A DNA stretch of 64,000 nucleotides from Harmonia axyridis (GCF_914767665.1 NC_059504.1:34813720-34877719); one strand, 5' to 3'. Positions 32,651 to 46,415 are shown, counted from the first letter of the stretch. Made by a program: numbers and translations. Notes: generated by a model from the sequence alone, not told the origin.

Positions 32651-34750
32651 CTTGAAAAGACTCCTACGAAGTAGATTTTTATTGAAAAATATTTGGGTTT
32701 TTGAGAAAAAAAGAAAAACCTAACATTTGTACAAAATTTGCAGTGTGTTTATAAGTATTTATTCTTTCCTCTGAAATATTTTTAGACAAATGTACCTAGC
32801 CTTTGACACGAAGAACAGTGTGAATGCATATTGGCCAAAAGCTCTATAAGACTAACTTAACTTTCGTTTATTTATGTCGCTTCTCTTTACATGGAAAGGT
32901 CACAGTTGAATAAAACGATTAAGGCAGTAAATGTGTTGTAATTTCGAGACTGCGGTGATGATATCGATTTATTTCATCAAAGTGCACGAATATTTTATCA
33001 CACGTGTTTTCCATTCGTATCGTGAAAAATCTAGTCGATTTTGGTGTCTACTTGGATGGAAATATCCAGACAATATTCTTGGAAATTACGTTCGAACGTA
33101 AACAAATTAATATCAATGTTGTGAAGTCTTCAGTTGCTATGGGGGAGCACTGCATATAAATGTTAAATACTCTCGAGTGCTTCCACACTATTCATGTGAT
33201 GCTAGTAATATAATTTGGTGAATTTGCACATTTTTCAAGGATGTGGACGAAATCTACAGGGTTGCCCACATGAAAGAGTTCAACCAGATATTTCCATGGA
33301 ATGGGGTTTTCCGGAAAATGTCGAGAAATTTTTGATATGGATGTACAATCATCCCCTTAAACAGGATGGTGACCTCTTTAAGGTTCTTGAATTATAGGTA
33401 TATTTTTATAATTATTCTTATAGTGGACTTTTGCATTACAAAGATCCGTTCTATATCAGAACAACCTCCCCAAGCATAATAGGGATCAAGTGATACCTAC
33501 GTAATTTGGCAAGTTTTTTGACAAAAATTTTGACTTTTGATTCGGTTTGAAAAACTAGTTGAAGTTGATGAATGAATCCTTAGTAGGTATTGAGTTTCAT
33601 AAGTTATTCAACATTTGCTCCTAAGTGAAGATAAGCAGAAGAAACGATTCGTTGAACGCTTTTAAATATTATGTAGATTAGACTGTGGTTACTAAAACTT
33701 CAGTTAAGTATTATACAATGGTTTCCGTGAAATTTTCTTCAAATATGACGAGTTCTAGAATATAATTTCATAAGTATGTCTAAATTTTTCAAATTTTGAG
33801 CCGGGTTTGTTCTCAAACGATGAAATTCAACTCTCTGATGATGAATCCGCCATTATATTCAATTATGTCCGTCCTACCGAAAACAAGATAACTCTCGAAC
33901 AGAAAAAATAGAGACTTGAAATTTTCAGAGTAGCGTCAAATTTCAAATGTAGCTTTGACGTAGGTACGTACGTCAATAGAAAAAATCCGAATTGGGTTTC
34001 CGCAAAATTAGACGGTTCGAAATTTTGTTTTTCCAATCATTTGAAAAATTCTGCACTCAGATGCAGAAGAAGTACTTTAAGCTTCTGGCTGAATTTAATT
34101 TTGATCAAGTCAACAGAACCAGACAAATTTCGGAAAGAATTCATATACAATTATCAATTCATCAATGATCTGATCGAGTTGAAATTTTTTGTCTGTTGTT
34201 TCATCAAAATCATAGAAATGAAAAAAATAATAAATCAATGGCAACAGATCCAACCGATTTGAAATTTCGGGTCTAACCGTATATTTACAACTTTTTTATG
34301 TTCTTATTGTCACGAATGTTCAGAAGAACATCGTGGGAACCGAGCCTCTTTCAAAATCTCTTGTCGATCGCCTTACCAGGACTATAGAAAATTCAAGAGG
34401 AATATAGGAAGATAATTCTCATTATTTCAGGGACAATAGATCGAGATTGTTCGTGGTGATATAATACAACAATATCAAACTTCGTGAAAAATTTGTTGTT
34501 GACTGATTCATCAGAATCATAGAACGTTCAAATCTTAATTTCAATGACGACAGATCCAACCAAGTTGTATTTGGTGTGTAGACGTATACCTACCTATTTG
34601 CAAAATCTCCAGTAGATTGCGTTACCAGTACTACTGTTGACACTATTCTGTTTCATTTTCATAGACGTGTGAAGATGCTAGAGAATAAAGATGATTATTA
34701 TTACTGTTATCATTATTATTCGGGAAAATTCAAGAAGAATATATCGATAA
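32650..34750. other. Non-coding intron sequence with repeat pieces
   Basis: Contains a repeat at 33790-33950 related to 63265-63425 and CAACAGATCCAACC motifs near 34240 and 34548. No gene seen. Confidence 0.4.
33790..33950 (+). repeat. Interspersed repeat piece, family D, copy 1
   Basis: TCTCAAACGATGAAATTCAACT, ATGTCCGTCC, GATAACTCTCGAAC and AGAGACTTGAAATT recur in the same order at 63290-63420. These pieces are non-coding. Confidence 0.65.
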
Positions 34751-34754
34751 AAAT

Positions 34755-35100
34755 TACCTATACAGGGTGTTAGTGCGAAAAACTTCAGGGAGTGGTTCTG
34801 CATGAAAAATAATGTCAGTTTTGCTATGTAACTTTTGTTCGAAAACGATTCATATTCCGACATACATTTATAACCTATTCTCAATTTTTTCGAAAGCAAA
34901 AATAGTATGCCATTAAGATATTTCAAACTGAAATCATTTCTGAATTTTGTGAGAACGTCCCTTTTGGATAATGTATAAAGAAATGAAAAATACGCGTTGA
35001 GATGTTTTATTTATTTGCATAAAAACGGGGCCACAAACGAAACAAGGCAGGAACGATTTTCTGTTAGGAAATGAACAAAGAATTCAACAATATTTGTTAG
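34755..35100 (+). repeat. MITE-type repeat related to 10945-11147
   Basis: Starts ATACAGGGTGTTAGTGCGAA and shares GCATGAAAAATAAT, AACTTTTGTTCG and a TATGCCA/TACGCCA motif with the repeat flanking the 11149 transposon. Confidence 0.5.
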
Positions 35101-36785
35101 TTTGAAATATTTCAGTGGCGTACCATTTTGTCCTTAAAAAAATATAAGATCATTGCTCGTAGGCGCGCCAATGATGAGCATAAAATTCTTAATTGCATGT
35201 TAGAAAATGAGTAATAATTACCTCGTGAAACCCACCAAATTTTATTTTCATATCTCGACCAGTTTCAAAGCAATAAATAAATAGTAATTTTTTAAGTGAA
35301 ACTTCAATCTCGGAAAACGAAGCATTTGCGGACAAAGTTCTATAGCATAATCTCATCATTTTTTTCATGCAGAATCACCTCGCACTTATTTACTTACACG
35401 CTGTTTTTCCGTATAAAAGATAGGGCTAGTTTGAAATTTAGTTTGCATATGAATGATCATTTGAATATTCATGCTGTATTTCAGGAATATCGTTTAATCT
35501 AAACTTCTCATCTAGGTCAAATAATCAACAACAACGACATCATAATAATTATAAAGATTCAATGAGTCTACTTGATGGAGGATATTCAATATGAATATCG
35601 AAAAAGAAATAGTAAATTCATTAATTTTTTGAACTATAAGGCACTGATGGGGAAAAATTGTATTTTTAATACAAAAATTCCGCAATGTACGCCTGTCTTT
35701 ATGTTTATTTAATTATTCAATTTCTTAACCGTTTACTCAATTTGTACATTTTAGTTATTTTGAATTTTTTCTTTGGTTGATTATTAATTTTGTCATTTTC
35801 ATAATTGGAAATTCATATCATAAAAGATATATTATTCTGAAGGAATAGACTCAATGTTGTCAATTTTTTGACATCATAATAAATCATATCGGATATAATA
35901 TTTCTTTCATTTCCCTCAACAATGTGCTCGGCCGGTGGCCCTTCGATACAACAAACAATTCAATTCAAATCTATATTTATTTTGATCGATATTTGTGCTC
36001 ATAAACGAAGCACAACACCCATGACCTACCTACCTGAAACGCGAATCCAGACCCCTATGGCATAGTCGGCTCTCAACCGGCTACGGAGATGGTTTATCTC
36101 ATTTATAACAGTTCCTGGATCTCCGATATAATATGGAATGTGCATGACTGAACGAGCTCTGAAAAGAACACCTGACACTAAGTCAGTAATTCTCTCGAAT
36201 TTTTTTTATGGCCATCATATGATTGAGTTGTTGCAAAAAAGTCATAGCTAGCGGCACTGCGAGATGCTCAATGGCTATATCAGACATAATGAACAATTCA
36301 GTCACCATTTCTTTAATTTAATTGGAGCGTATAACATTTTCCATAACTTTTCGACCGCTCTTAAGTTCACTGAAAGCACCTCCGAGAACTATAAGACTAT
36401 GAGAAAAAATCTTCAAGGACCCCCGATTAATAAGATATCAGAAAGCAGATCATAGATATCTCATTAACTCGGTCTCGAGTTACAATGAGGGCATTTCTGA
36501 AAACTGGCCTTTTTGAAATATTGAACTTTATCTACCTTGATTTCTGTTCGAGAAATCGAAAAATTCTAAAACGTTTTTTTATTTTTATGATTTATATGAT
36601 ATTCATTTACAAAAAAATCACAAAATACTCGTGTATTCAAAAAACATTGGAACAAATATATGTCGCGTTTTAAGAAAATAGTACATAAACCTTTTTTATT
36701 TGGAACAAATATATTTAGCTTTTTAAGAAAATAGTACATAAACCTTTCTGTAATAACAAATTGTCAAGAAGTAGGTACATAATTG
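35100..36785. other. Non-coding intron sequence
   Basis: AT-rich. A less AT-rich patch at 35925-36130 (GGCCGGTGGCCC…) is unexplained. No gene seen. Confidence 0.35.
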
Positions 36786-36819
<34 letters not shown>

Positions 36820-37155
36820 GGTTCAAAACGTCTTTCGACGTTGTCCGATGCCTAATTTCCACGTCAGACGATCACTGCATTGATCTTCAGTAAGGTTTCT
36901 TTCACTCATCGCTCTCAATATTCCTTCCTTCCAGGTCTTCCTCGGTCTTCCTCTTTTCCTTCGTCCTGCTGGTATCCACTCCATAGTTCTTTTAGGTATT
37001 CTCGTGCTAGGCATTCTCTGGATGTGTCCGTACCAAATCAGTTGCCTTCTTTCAATGTCCGTTGTCAAAGATCCTTCACACCCATTCGGAGCTTCACTTC
37101 TTCATTTCTTACTCGGTCTCTACGAGATATTCCCAAGGATCTCCTGAAAACGTAA
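36786..37155 (-). pseudogene. RTE-like LINE, C-terminal end with TA-repeat tail
   Basis: Minus-strand reading from about 37152: SLGISRRDRVRNEEVKLRMG, a frameshift near 37073, then TDIERRQLIWYGHIQRMP, GRRKRGRPRKTWKEGIL, and LTWKLGIGQRRKTF to a stop at about 36823. This Arg-rich GRRKRGRPRKTW tail is the familiar C-terminus of RTE-type and related insect LINE ORF2 proteins. The 3' side carries a (TA)n run at 36790-36817, a plausible 3' simple-repeat tail. 5'-truncated. Confidence 0.8.
36788..36818. repeat. (TA)n microsatellite
   Basis: About 14-15 TA units next to the 3' end of the LINE fragment. Confidence 0.9.
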
Positions 37156-37187
37156 ATCTCCTGAAAACGTAATCTCCTGAAAACATA
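37136..37187 (+). repeat. Three short direct repeats (CTCCTGAAAACGTAA type)
   Basis: ATCTCCTGAAAACGTA occurs three times with 16-18 base spacing at the truncated 5' side of the LINE fragment. It may be a by-product of insertion. Confidence 0.7.
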
Positions 37188-37189
37188 AT

Positions 37190-39890
37190 TGAAATACAAA
37201 TAAAAAATCGTATTTTTATTTCAATTACACGTTATTGAAATACTGGCCAGACCTGGTTGTTGCAAGATGAATTCTTTATTATTGTCGAAAATGAAATAGA
37301 AATCATGAGAAAAATATTCGATATTTATCGTCAAAGAAATTGCGATAGCTCATTTATTGTAGATATCATAAATACTACTTCGTTCACCAAATGGAATGGA
37401 AAAAGTTAGTTTATGCTGATTTTTTCTTATATAATAGGTAATTTATAAGGTTAAAATACTAGGTATATCTTACGATTGGAAAAACTTTGATGTGCAGATG
37501 TCTAGGGAAGCCATAGATCATTATGAACTTGGAATTTGTTATGTATTTGATTATTTGGGATGATTGTTTAGATACTAAAAACTTTTTATTGTGATTCTTA
37601 TCACAGTTACAATTAGGGTAGAACCCTTTTTCAATGTATAAAATGATAATAATAAATTACAAACATTATACAATAAAAAAAACAAGCAATTAGAAATTGA
37701 TAAGATAAATAATTCCAACAAAAAAATGAACTTTTATTCGACCGAGACATATTATGCAAATTTATTAAACTTCGTTATTCACCTAGAAAAAAGCTTATAG
37801 TTGACCGTGCATCTCAAAACTTCAAAAAGAGTTATTTTATTAGCCTTTCACTGAACGAAAAACAAGGAGCATATTACCATTTGTTACTTTTACGAGTCAC
37901 ATCAATTTCGTTAATGAAATATATCCAACTACTTAAATGGTGTAGTAAATAAAAATGTAATGGATCGACGGCTAATCAAAATGGAATTGAACCGAGATCC
38001 AAGCTGAAGAGTAAGGGCTATTGGGGTTCATGGAATTAAAATAGAAATAGAGAGCTCTACCCGCCAAAGCACTTTCCGAAGAGGGATTTGGGAATCCCAA
38101 TCCCTGAAAATCGGTTTTCGGCATTAGATATAAATAGCAGTAGCATGTACTTTCCGGTACATCAATACCTCCGGTTCTGGAACATTTTGTGAATGTAAAT
38201 AAACATGGAAAAGTTTGCTTTCCATTTTTTGAATTATTATTTTTGGAAATCGTTCAAAACTCCCTTCTGAAATATTTCACAGCTTATGTGTGGGATTGAA
38301 TAAATACAAACCTTTTCACAAATCATGAATAATTTTGCATTTCATCAATCAGTTTTTTTTACGTATGTGAAATATACAAAGCTATATACACTGGAAAAGC
38401 CATTTTGAAGTTCTTCAACATAATTATTAGCGTTACTATAAGCTTTTGATTGTATAATTAGAATATTTTATGAAATTACAGCAATTACTTAGGTAATATT
38501 TCTATATTATTCAAGCAATCACCTGTACATTTCAATCCCTTTTGTGAAAAGTTCACCAGGAGAATTTGTTTGTACTGTATTAAGTTGAGTAGGAAATATT
38601 TCAAAGAATTTCAATAATACAGAGAAAATTGCTGTAAGTTCGAAGAATTTTACATTTAACAATTAGGTGAATTTCTTTGACACTCTTTCCGACACTGTTC
38701 ACTGAAAAAATTTAAATTTTTGTGAAATTACAGTGCATAAATAGGAAAATTATTTCAGTAGTTTTATATAATGTTCGGTTCGTACAATCTGGTTGAGATT
38801 TTCATTTTCATGCTCATTTATCCATTCAAAGATATGAAAGAAACAAATCACTTCGTGAACAAAGAAAATTCAAAGTGTTTTACTTCAATTGTACTTGCTT
38901 TGTCTATATTTTGATGAGATATCGAATAATTTGAATTCTGGATGAAAAATATGAGTATACATCGCAAATCTACATTTATGTTGTCCTATACTCGAGCCAC
39001 TACTACCAGGGTGAAGCTGCAGATGATACCTCTTTATCATCTCCATAATGTTATGAACTGTAGAGCGTAGACAGTGAATTGGGATAACTTATATTTGGGT
39101 GAAAGGTGAAATAAAAACAGAATCATGAAATGAATACCTCGATTAAAGAGACCAAAGGTAACCCTGTTATGAGATTGCCTTGCATGAACATAAAGTTTGT
39201 TGTCTGAAATACAAACATTATATTCTTCAAGAACCAATGCTTACATTCACATTACAATCATATTATGCAGAATTTTGCATAAATATGTTCTATTATTATC
39301 GTCAAGTTTTTCGAAAAATATCCCATAGTAGATGTGTACTCGTGTAGATGATAGGGATACGTGAATTGAAAGAATATTTCAAGGAGAACTTGATTTAGCA
39401 ATGATTATACATAAGATCTTCATCAGTGATCAATAATTCATACTTTCATAGTGATGCTCAATTAACAAGATAAGACTTCAATTAAATCGCATCTCACAAA
39501 TAAAGTATGTAAATAAAACCTAAAGTTATCATATAAATTAAAACCGGTTAGGTAGATAGTCATGTACACACAATATTTGTTGTCTGAGATAAAAATGCAT
39601 TATATTTTTTAACGAAAGGTTCACATTATTGAGAATTCTGCACTTCATAAATACCCCTGACGCTAAATCAGTGCTTTTTTTTTAATTTTTATTGGCGAGA
39701 AATTTATCATTGTTTGAGGAAATTTTTCCAACATTATAAAGCATCTACATCTTATGCAGGCTGTTCCTAAATTGGAGGTATAAACGGAAATGTCAGATTC
39801 CTCGGATAATTTTAAGAAAATGTAAACATAAAAATGCAAATACTTTGTTTTTGAAATACAGGGTGATATTGCTCATTCCACCTTCTCTTT
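37190..39890. other. Non-coding intron sequence, little repeat structure
   Basis: No gene recognised. 37960-38180 is less AT-rich and repeat-free and might be constrained; the rest is AT-rich. Confidence 0.35.
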
Positions 39891-39896
39891 TATAAG

Positions 39897-40240
39897 ATAT
39901 TTTTCTCTAATTCTGTGGTTATTCCGTTCATTCTTCCACATCTTGTAGAACAAAATCGTGCGAGAATATATCAGAAACGCACAGTTTTCATAGTTATATT
40001 TTATTATTCTATGTTGGTACTCCGAACTTTCCGCCACGGCTTCATCTGTCAATTCATCAATTTACCTTAAAGAAATCAGTTCTGCCAACCAACATTTCTC
40101 AATGCAAAAATCACTAAATTATATTTATGGAAATATTTCATTAATTTCAACGAAAATGCAATGAATTAGAGAAAATAATGTATAATACTCGTACAGAAGG
40201 CTCATTCTTATCAATGCCTTCTGCACTTGTATTATAAATA
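39897..40240 (+). repeat. Hairpin-bearing interspersed repeat, family A, copy 4 (hairpin top missing)
   Basis: Nearly identical to copy 1 from TTTTTCTCTAATTCTGTGG to AATACTCGTACAGAAGGCTCATTC, but then jumps directly to TATCAATGCCTTCTGCACTT. The central 75 or so bases, the top of the foldback, are gone, leaving a short hairpin at 40191-40236. Confidence 0.8.
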
Positions 40241-40296
40241 ACAAAGATCAAATCGTGTGAATTTTGCTATGCTAATTTTGAATTCAATATACAGGG

Positions 40297-40848
40297 TGAT
40301 ATTTTTCCTGGAGCAGTGACTGCTTCTTTCCTCCAGACCTTATTTTTGGTGGACCACTGGTTGTTTGCAAATTTGAAAAGAAATTCGTGTATTACTCTAG
40401 TAATCCCTAGGAAAAACAAAATTATGTATTATGAAGTTCCAGTTACTAAGTTCCGATGAATAAATTAATTATAAGTTTTAGTACTTTTTCACCAAATTTG
40501 TGGCGAAGATTATTGAAGATTCAAAAATAAACTGGTATAATCATCACAAAAAGTAAGACTACAAGAACAACCTGAATTCTGAATACAAGGCGTTTTGCTG
40601 GCATCACAGCCCACTAACTATATTTCTATGGTAATTTGAAGTTTCTTTAGGATTTGGAGACAATTTTTTCCTCGAAGTGGGTAGCAGATACGAAAAAACA
40701 ACAAGAAGCCATAAAGTGAAGTACTAGATCAAAGATTTTTTTTACATTTTTTCAACTACAAGTGGTCTGCCAAAAAAAATGTTCTGGAGGAAAAGAGCAG
40801 GCACATCTTGTACCTTCAATTTGGAAACACCCTGTATAGAGTCAAGTT
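40297..40848. repeat. Foldback made of two inverted family C pieces
   Basis: ATACAGGGTGATATTTTTCC…TTTTTGGTGGACCACTGGTTG on the left faces CAACTACAAGTGGTCTGCC…AACACCCTGTAT on the right. Arms are roughly 100-120 bases with about 330 bases between. The interior has the family C motifs. Confidence 0.6.
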
Positions 40849-40849
40849 T

Positions 40850-42750
40850 TGGAACGGAGCCTCTAAAACTACTGAAAATCCATACCTCAAACTCAATTTC
40901 CTCTTGTCCATTTAATACAAATATGAGGTTCATCCCGACCGTGTTTCCCAAATCGAAAATTTAATTTCGAGACAACCTGAGCTAAATCTATATTAACGTC
41001 GTCCTGTCAAAAGAGCTGACACCGTTAATAATTCGTTTGGCGCGAAACTATTAATATCTGCACGTGAAATCTTGATCCTCTGCAGATGCACAGCTTTTAT
41101 TGCAAACGTCACATCCTACATGCTCCGAATTTATGCGGAAATGCAAAAATAACATGAACATATTGGTGAGGTGTTTATCTAGCTTGAGTTTAATATTCTC
41201 AACTCAGTAGCTCAGAGTAGATGAGGAAAGTGTACTAATCTTCATTATTTCTGTCTGAGTTATAAGCATGTGAACAAGGTCATAATGTACCATAATTTTT
41301 ATGGTTGGAAGAATTAATATGAGATTCATTTGTAATATGAACTCGTAGACCTTGTCTGGGTTTAAGATAGTCTTGCTGGATTTCTAGGAACTATGTTCAC
41401 ATTCACCTTTATTTTATGTTCGGGTATCTCAATTTTTTCTTTTCGTCTCCAAAAAAATTGCCTTCAATCAGATATCGCAAAAAATTAAGAAAGAACTGTT
41501 GTGGATTTAGAAGCGTAAAGTAAGTAGGTACAACAAATACCTACATTAATTTAAAACGAAGGGAAAATATTATAAACTTTTTTTCAATCAACTCGAACAT
41601 GTCACCTCAAAATTCTTAAAATTCGTGAAATGCAAAGTTCAAAATTCAGTACTTCTTAAAAATTAAGTGAATGCTGTGAATAAGAAAACCTGGCACTAGA
41701 GCCGCCTGCTAATAACAATTATAAGTAAAATAAAAGAAACCCCATATTTTTAACTTTGAGAATAAAGTCCAAAAACCGTGACGTCCAAAAACCATTTTGA
41801 CAATTTTGGATCCCACGTGTTATGATGATACTATCACAAATGCTACTTGATCCAGAAGGTGTTGTGTCCTGGGAAAATTTATCTTTATACAATTTTTTGT
41901 GGCTCTTCTTCAAATGTCGTTGAAGAACTGGTTCTACTATTGGCATTTTATACTGTTGTTCTTTATTTTTACTTACTTTTGCACTTTGGAATTTTCATTG
42001 TTTTAGAATCTTCTGCCGCAACAAACAAAAATGTGTATATTTCTTTTTGTTTTAATTTCGTCTTTTTCAGGGAGAAATATTCAGAATAAGACTCACTATG
42101 GTCTGGTACACATTCCGAGCTGCATGAGCTACATGAAAAAGTTAAGATTCAGAAATTTCGAGTTCAGACATAACACACACACTTAAAAAAACGAAACAAG
42201 CCAAACGTATCCTTCTAAAAATGAACATTAACTAATTTGCGGAGTAGCAGACTACAGGTTCACACAAGCAATATGCTATTCAAACTTCAAACTGTTTGAA
42301 GAAGTTTGATTTCAAGCCAAACTTACAGATACTGAAATCAAGTTTGATTTTCAAGTCAAGTTTGTGAATGAAATCAAACTAGTTTGACTTGAATGCATCT
42401 CTAGTTGTCCCTGAAATATTAGATGTTTTTTTGATATTTGCTTGAATTTTCCTCCTGATGGTTCTCATGACGCTTTCAACTGGGAATTTACAGGAAACTT
42501 GAAATTGTATAGTTGAAAACAGATCAGAGTCATATCAAGGGAATTAATTCGATGGGTAATTGGTTAAGATTTGTTGAGTTTTAATTTTGAGTATCACAGT
42601 GATATGATTGAAAATCCATCATTTTCTTCTCAAAAATTGTGGTATCTAGATCATGAAAAATAATCAATATTGTATAATAATTATAAAAACTGAAATAATG
42701 TTCAATATCAATAATAATGTCCAAGTAGGAAGTTGTTTATTAAATAAACC
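40850..42750. other. Non-coding intron sequence
   Basis: At 42280-42400 the motif AAGTTTGATTT/CAAACTT is repeated many times in both orientations. No gene seen. Confidence 0.35.
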
Positions 42751-42756
42751 TAGCTC

Positions 42757-42872
42757 CTAGCTCATTTATTATGTAAATAGTTTCGTTCAAAAACGTCCGA
42801 GCATCATCAGACCAGTCCCACTAAAATCACAAAATACAAGAGTTTCTATTAGTTACCTAATAAATGAGCTAG
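42757..42872. repeat. 116-bp unit with perfect 15-bp inverted ends
   Basis: CTAGCTCATTTATTA (42757-42771) and TAATAAATGAGCTAG (42858-42872) are exact inverted copies around an 86-base interior. A CTAG sequence is part of the ends. MITE-like, single copy here. Confidence 0.6.
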
Positions 42873-42879
42873 AAAGAAA

Positions 42880-45800
42880 CAACCCTCTCTTTATTTAACG
42901 TTCAATATGACTTATTGAGGTAATGGATAATCTCCCGTACATGTTCAGGTTACTAACGTGTTAACGTTTCTATTATGAAATAATTTGTTAGTATCTCAAC
43001 AAGTACTTTTAATCATATCCTGAAGCCTTTTGGGAACGTTCGACAATAAGTAGCACTCGAAGATAGCACTGCGAGTGTTCTTAGGAGTAATGGAATCCAC
43101 TTGAATATGCACATGTTTGATTAGAGTGAACAGAGAGCGTTATTTATGAGGAGGGCCTTGTCTATCAGAAAGCTCCTTTACATTATGAATAAGGGATCAT
43201 TTGTTCGTTGAATTCCGAAAAATATCAATTGAGCTTCTGCATGTTATGTTTCTGAATTTCACTATATGAACAGTAATATTCGAAAATTGAAAGTGCGTCA
43301 GAGATTCGATAAAATATATAAATATACCTATTATCTCTATCGGTTCTGGTAGTTATCTCATTATAAACAATAACACTCACAAAAACAGAGTTCGTTTAAT
43401 AATTTACAATTTTTCTAATAATAGAAAATATCATTTTACCTGATAGGTAGCCAATAATGGGTGTGCCATTTGAAAGCTATAGAGATATGAAAATATGTTA
43501 AGGGGAAAGATTGTTTCAAAACCCAACATGCAAATTCTCAGCGCAAAATCACCTATATGTATGATCAGTTTTCCATAAACGTCTAATAGGCCACCGAGGT
43601 GAATCACCCTTTATAGGCATATTTTCCGATGAATTCTGGGAGTAGAACTGAAATTTGGCATAAATATTTCAATTTATAGTTTACATCGCATGATTTAAAA
43701 AAAAAAGTTGATCTAGTACTTCGCTTCTTGGCTTCTTGTTGTTTAGTCGTATTTGCCACCGATTCCGAGAAAAAAAGATTCAAACAATTCTCTCCAAATC
43801 CTAATGAACCTTCAAATTATCAAAGTTAATACCTCAAGTGCTTCAAATTTTATCGATAATTTTTTTTTCGCGAAAACTTGTTTATCTGGCAAACATATGA
43901 AAACAAACCGTCCTGACGGACTCGTGATTTCATCTAAATTTGATTGTTTCAATGTTTTTACCTCAAATAAACAAGTTTAGTGATGAATATAAACAATATC
44001 TGATGAAATTTGAAGAAAAAGTTGTATTTAAGAAACATATTTTTAAAAATTTAAATGTTCGATATTCTCTTGGGTGATGGCGCACTAGATCGGTTTGTGA
44101 TCATTTCTCAATAAACATCGAAACTTTAAGCTGTCAATAATGACAAATTTTGACGTTTCAATGTGAACAAGGTTTAGTTGAAACCACCAAAATGTTAGAT
44201 TTTGACATGTGAATCAATAATAAAAATATAGTTAGTGAGCTTGATGAATAAACTAATTATCAGTTTTGGTGCTTATTTACCCGATCTGTAGCTATGATTC
44301 GATAAAAATGGGTCTACAAGAAGCACCCTGTGTCTCGAAAACAAAGCGTTTGGGGGCTCATGTTTATAGGGCTTATTTTCTTCAATTTATTCAAGGAATC
44401 CTCTACTTTTGTTTGTACCTCCAATTTAGGAACACCCTATTTTATTCAAATAAAAATTAAATAGGAACGTTCCGCATGTGGTTCATTCAATATAACGAAT
44501 AACCGAAAAATTTACGACTTCCATGGCAATTTCCTTTTTTTTGTGTACTCAGATAGGCCCATTCTAGTCATATACAATATGCTATTCAGCTTTATGTTAA
44601 AACATTTTTTCCTCTTGAACGCGATATATTGGGAACTTCCCTACAGCAAATATTCCCCCTCGGTTCACCCAGAATATTATTGAATTTATTCCATCACAAC
44701 TGTAGACACACTTCCGAAACTTAAAATCACTTCCGTATTCCCCATTTTATATGCCATATGCGAGTTCATAACTTCTACACTATACTCGAAATGCATGCAG
44801 AGTTGATGTTAGTGATCCATCATTTTGGACATTTGCAAATTTTAATATCATGTTTAATAATACGTGATTTCTATTCGTCGGGATGGAAAAGCAATCTCGA
44901 ACTTGACTTACGTCTCTTTTTTGGTCTCAGAAGAGATAAATTAGATTTTTTAGGTTATGAAAAACTAATATCCAATTACGGAGAAGCCTTTATTGTCTGC
45001 GAATATCAATATCATATATATGTATGTAAATTTGTGCATTTTTTGATGATTATATATTCAGCATTTATTGCCTATTCATTTATTGATGGAGAATCCGACA
45101 GAAGATTATTGCGTTGTATTTACATTTCTATCTACTAGCGATATCTCTTACTAATATCCACAAAAATTAAATGAATATATGTCGTAACAAGATATAATTC
45201 TTATTGATGAACTTTTAAATTGTTCTGTCGATATGAATTTCCCGAGAATTTTGTACTCCATTTTTTACTCTTGATTTTACTTCTTTGAGTGCCTCTCTTG
45301 GCAAGCTGGCAAGCCAGCAGATTTTTTTTTGTCAGGTTCCTTATAGCTCTCTTTTTTGTTTAGAGTACTTAGAGGAAATCATAGCGTACTGGATTGCGCA
45401 TTTTGTACTCCATAAATCTATGATTACTCGATCTTTGAATTAGATGAACCCGAATTCTCTGATACCTTCAATACTTTTCAGTTTCTTGAATTAACGAATC
45501 TCCTTACATATGAGAAGATATTGAACAACTAGAATATAATGAATTGAGTTATATCAAAATATATGTTATGTATATCATAAATTAAACTAACAAATAATGA
45601 TATGATGAATAACAATACAATAAAGGGTAGCAATAGGAAATCCCAGCCAATTCACCAATCAGGAGAGCTAAATCCTATCCGCTACAGATTCCAGGTGCTT
45701 TCTGACTCTAGACGCTGAAACATGTTGAATGGTCCCTGTCCAGGGTTACGGACGAAACCGTGTGGAAAGCAGCTTAAAAATTATTCTACCGTAACTCAGC

Positions 45801-45950
45801 AGATCGTAAAAAGCGAAAGAAGTCTCGTCCACGACACGGAAGAACCCATGAATTTTTGATTTTGAGGAATAGAAATGAAGAGCAGGTGCTAGTCATGATA
45901 GCATGCGAGAAGTCGATGAAGGAGTGCTAAAGAGACGGGAGTCTGTCGAA
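42880..45950. other. Non-coding intron sequence with a family C copy
   Basis: 43600-44445 contains family C blocks (GCGTTTGGGGGCTCATGTTTATAG, GAACACCCTATTTT). 44090-44220 resembles 25830-26050 in inverted orientation (GGTTTCAACTAATAG against TTGAAACCACCAAAA). The 126-codon ORF at 44758-45138 is Phe/Ile/Tyr-rich and not convincing. Confidence 0.4.
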
Positions 45951-45954
45951 CAAG

Positions 45955-46415
45955 ATGCTACGACTCCACATTTAACATTCTTCCTCTTCTTCTAGACCTT
46001 AAGGTCTGTTCATTGTGAAGGTCTACTCAGTGGGATGCGGCTTCCTTGCAGATTGAACTTCAGCTATCCTTCCATCGTTTCGGTGTTCTCCCTACTGGCT
46101 TTCTGTTTGCCGGTTTCCCGTCCTTAGCGATGTATGCTAATCTATTATGGTCCATTCTTTCTACATGGTCTCGCCCATATCTTCTTCTCTTCCTCCCTCA
46201 TCTCGCCTCATCTTCCATTTTACAAAGAGATCTTATATCGCTGTTTCTAACTCTGTCTCTAAATGTTTGTCCTGCGATGGTTCTGAGAGTTTTCATTTCC
46301 GCTGTTCTTAGAATGTCCGTCGTTTTATTTGTGTCAGCTTGAGTCTCGATACCATAGGTTAGGTTAGGACACAGGATTTGTATATCAGCACCTTTCCATC
46401 GATATGCATATGATT
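45955..46415 (-). pseudogene. LINE ORF2 C-terminal end (RTE/R1-like)
   Basis: Reading minus from about 46410: YRWKGADIQILCPNLTYGIE, TNKTDILRTAEMKTLRTIAG, FRDRVRNSDIRSLCKMEDE, then a frameshift near 46200, RRRYGRDHVERMDHNRLAYI, GKPANRKPVGRTPKRWKDS and a stop. A GAAGAAG-type run follows near 45985-45995. The motif order (LRTIAG, RDRVRN, HVERM, GRxxKRW) is that of insect non-LTR ORF2 C-termini. 5'-truncated, no RT catalytic box. Confidence 0.8.

Noticed and set aside
44758..45138. 126-codon plus-strand ORF
   Set aside because: Rich in Phe, Ile, Tyr and Leu as expected for open frames in AT-rich DNA, no recognisable domain, no splice context and no GC rise as in the Sulf exon.
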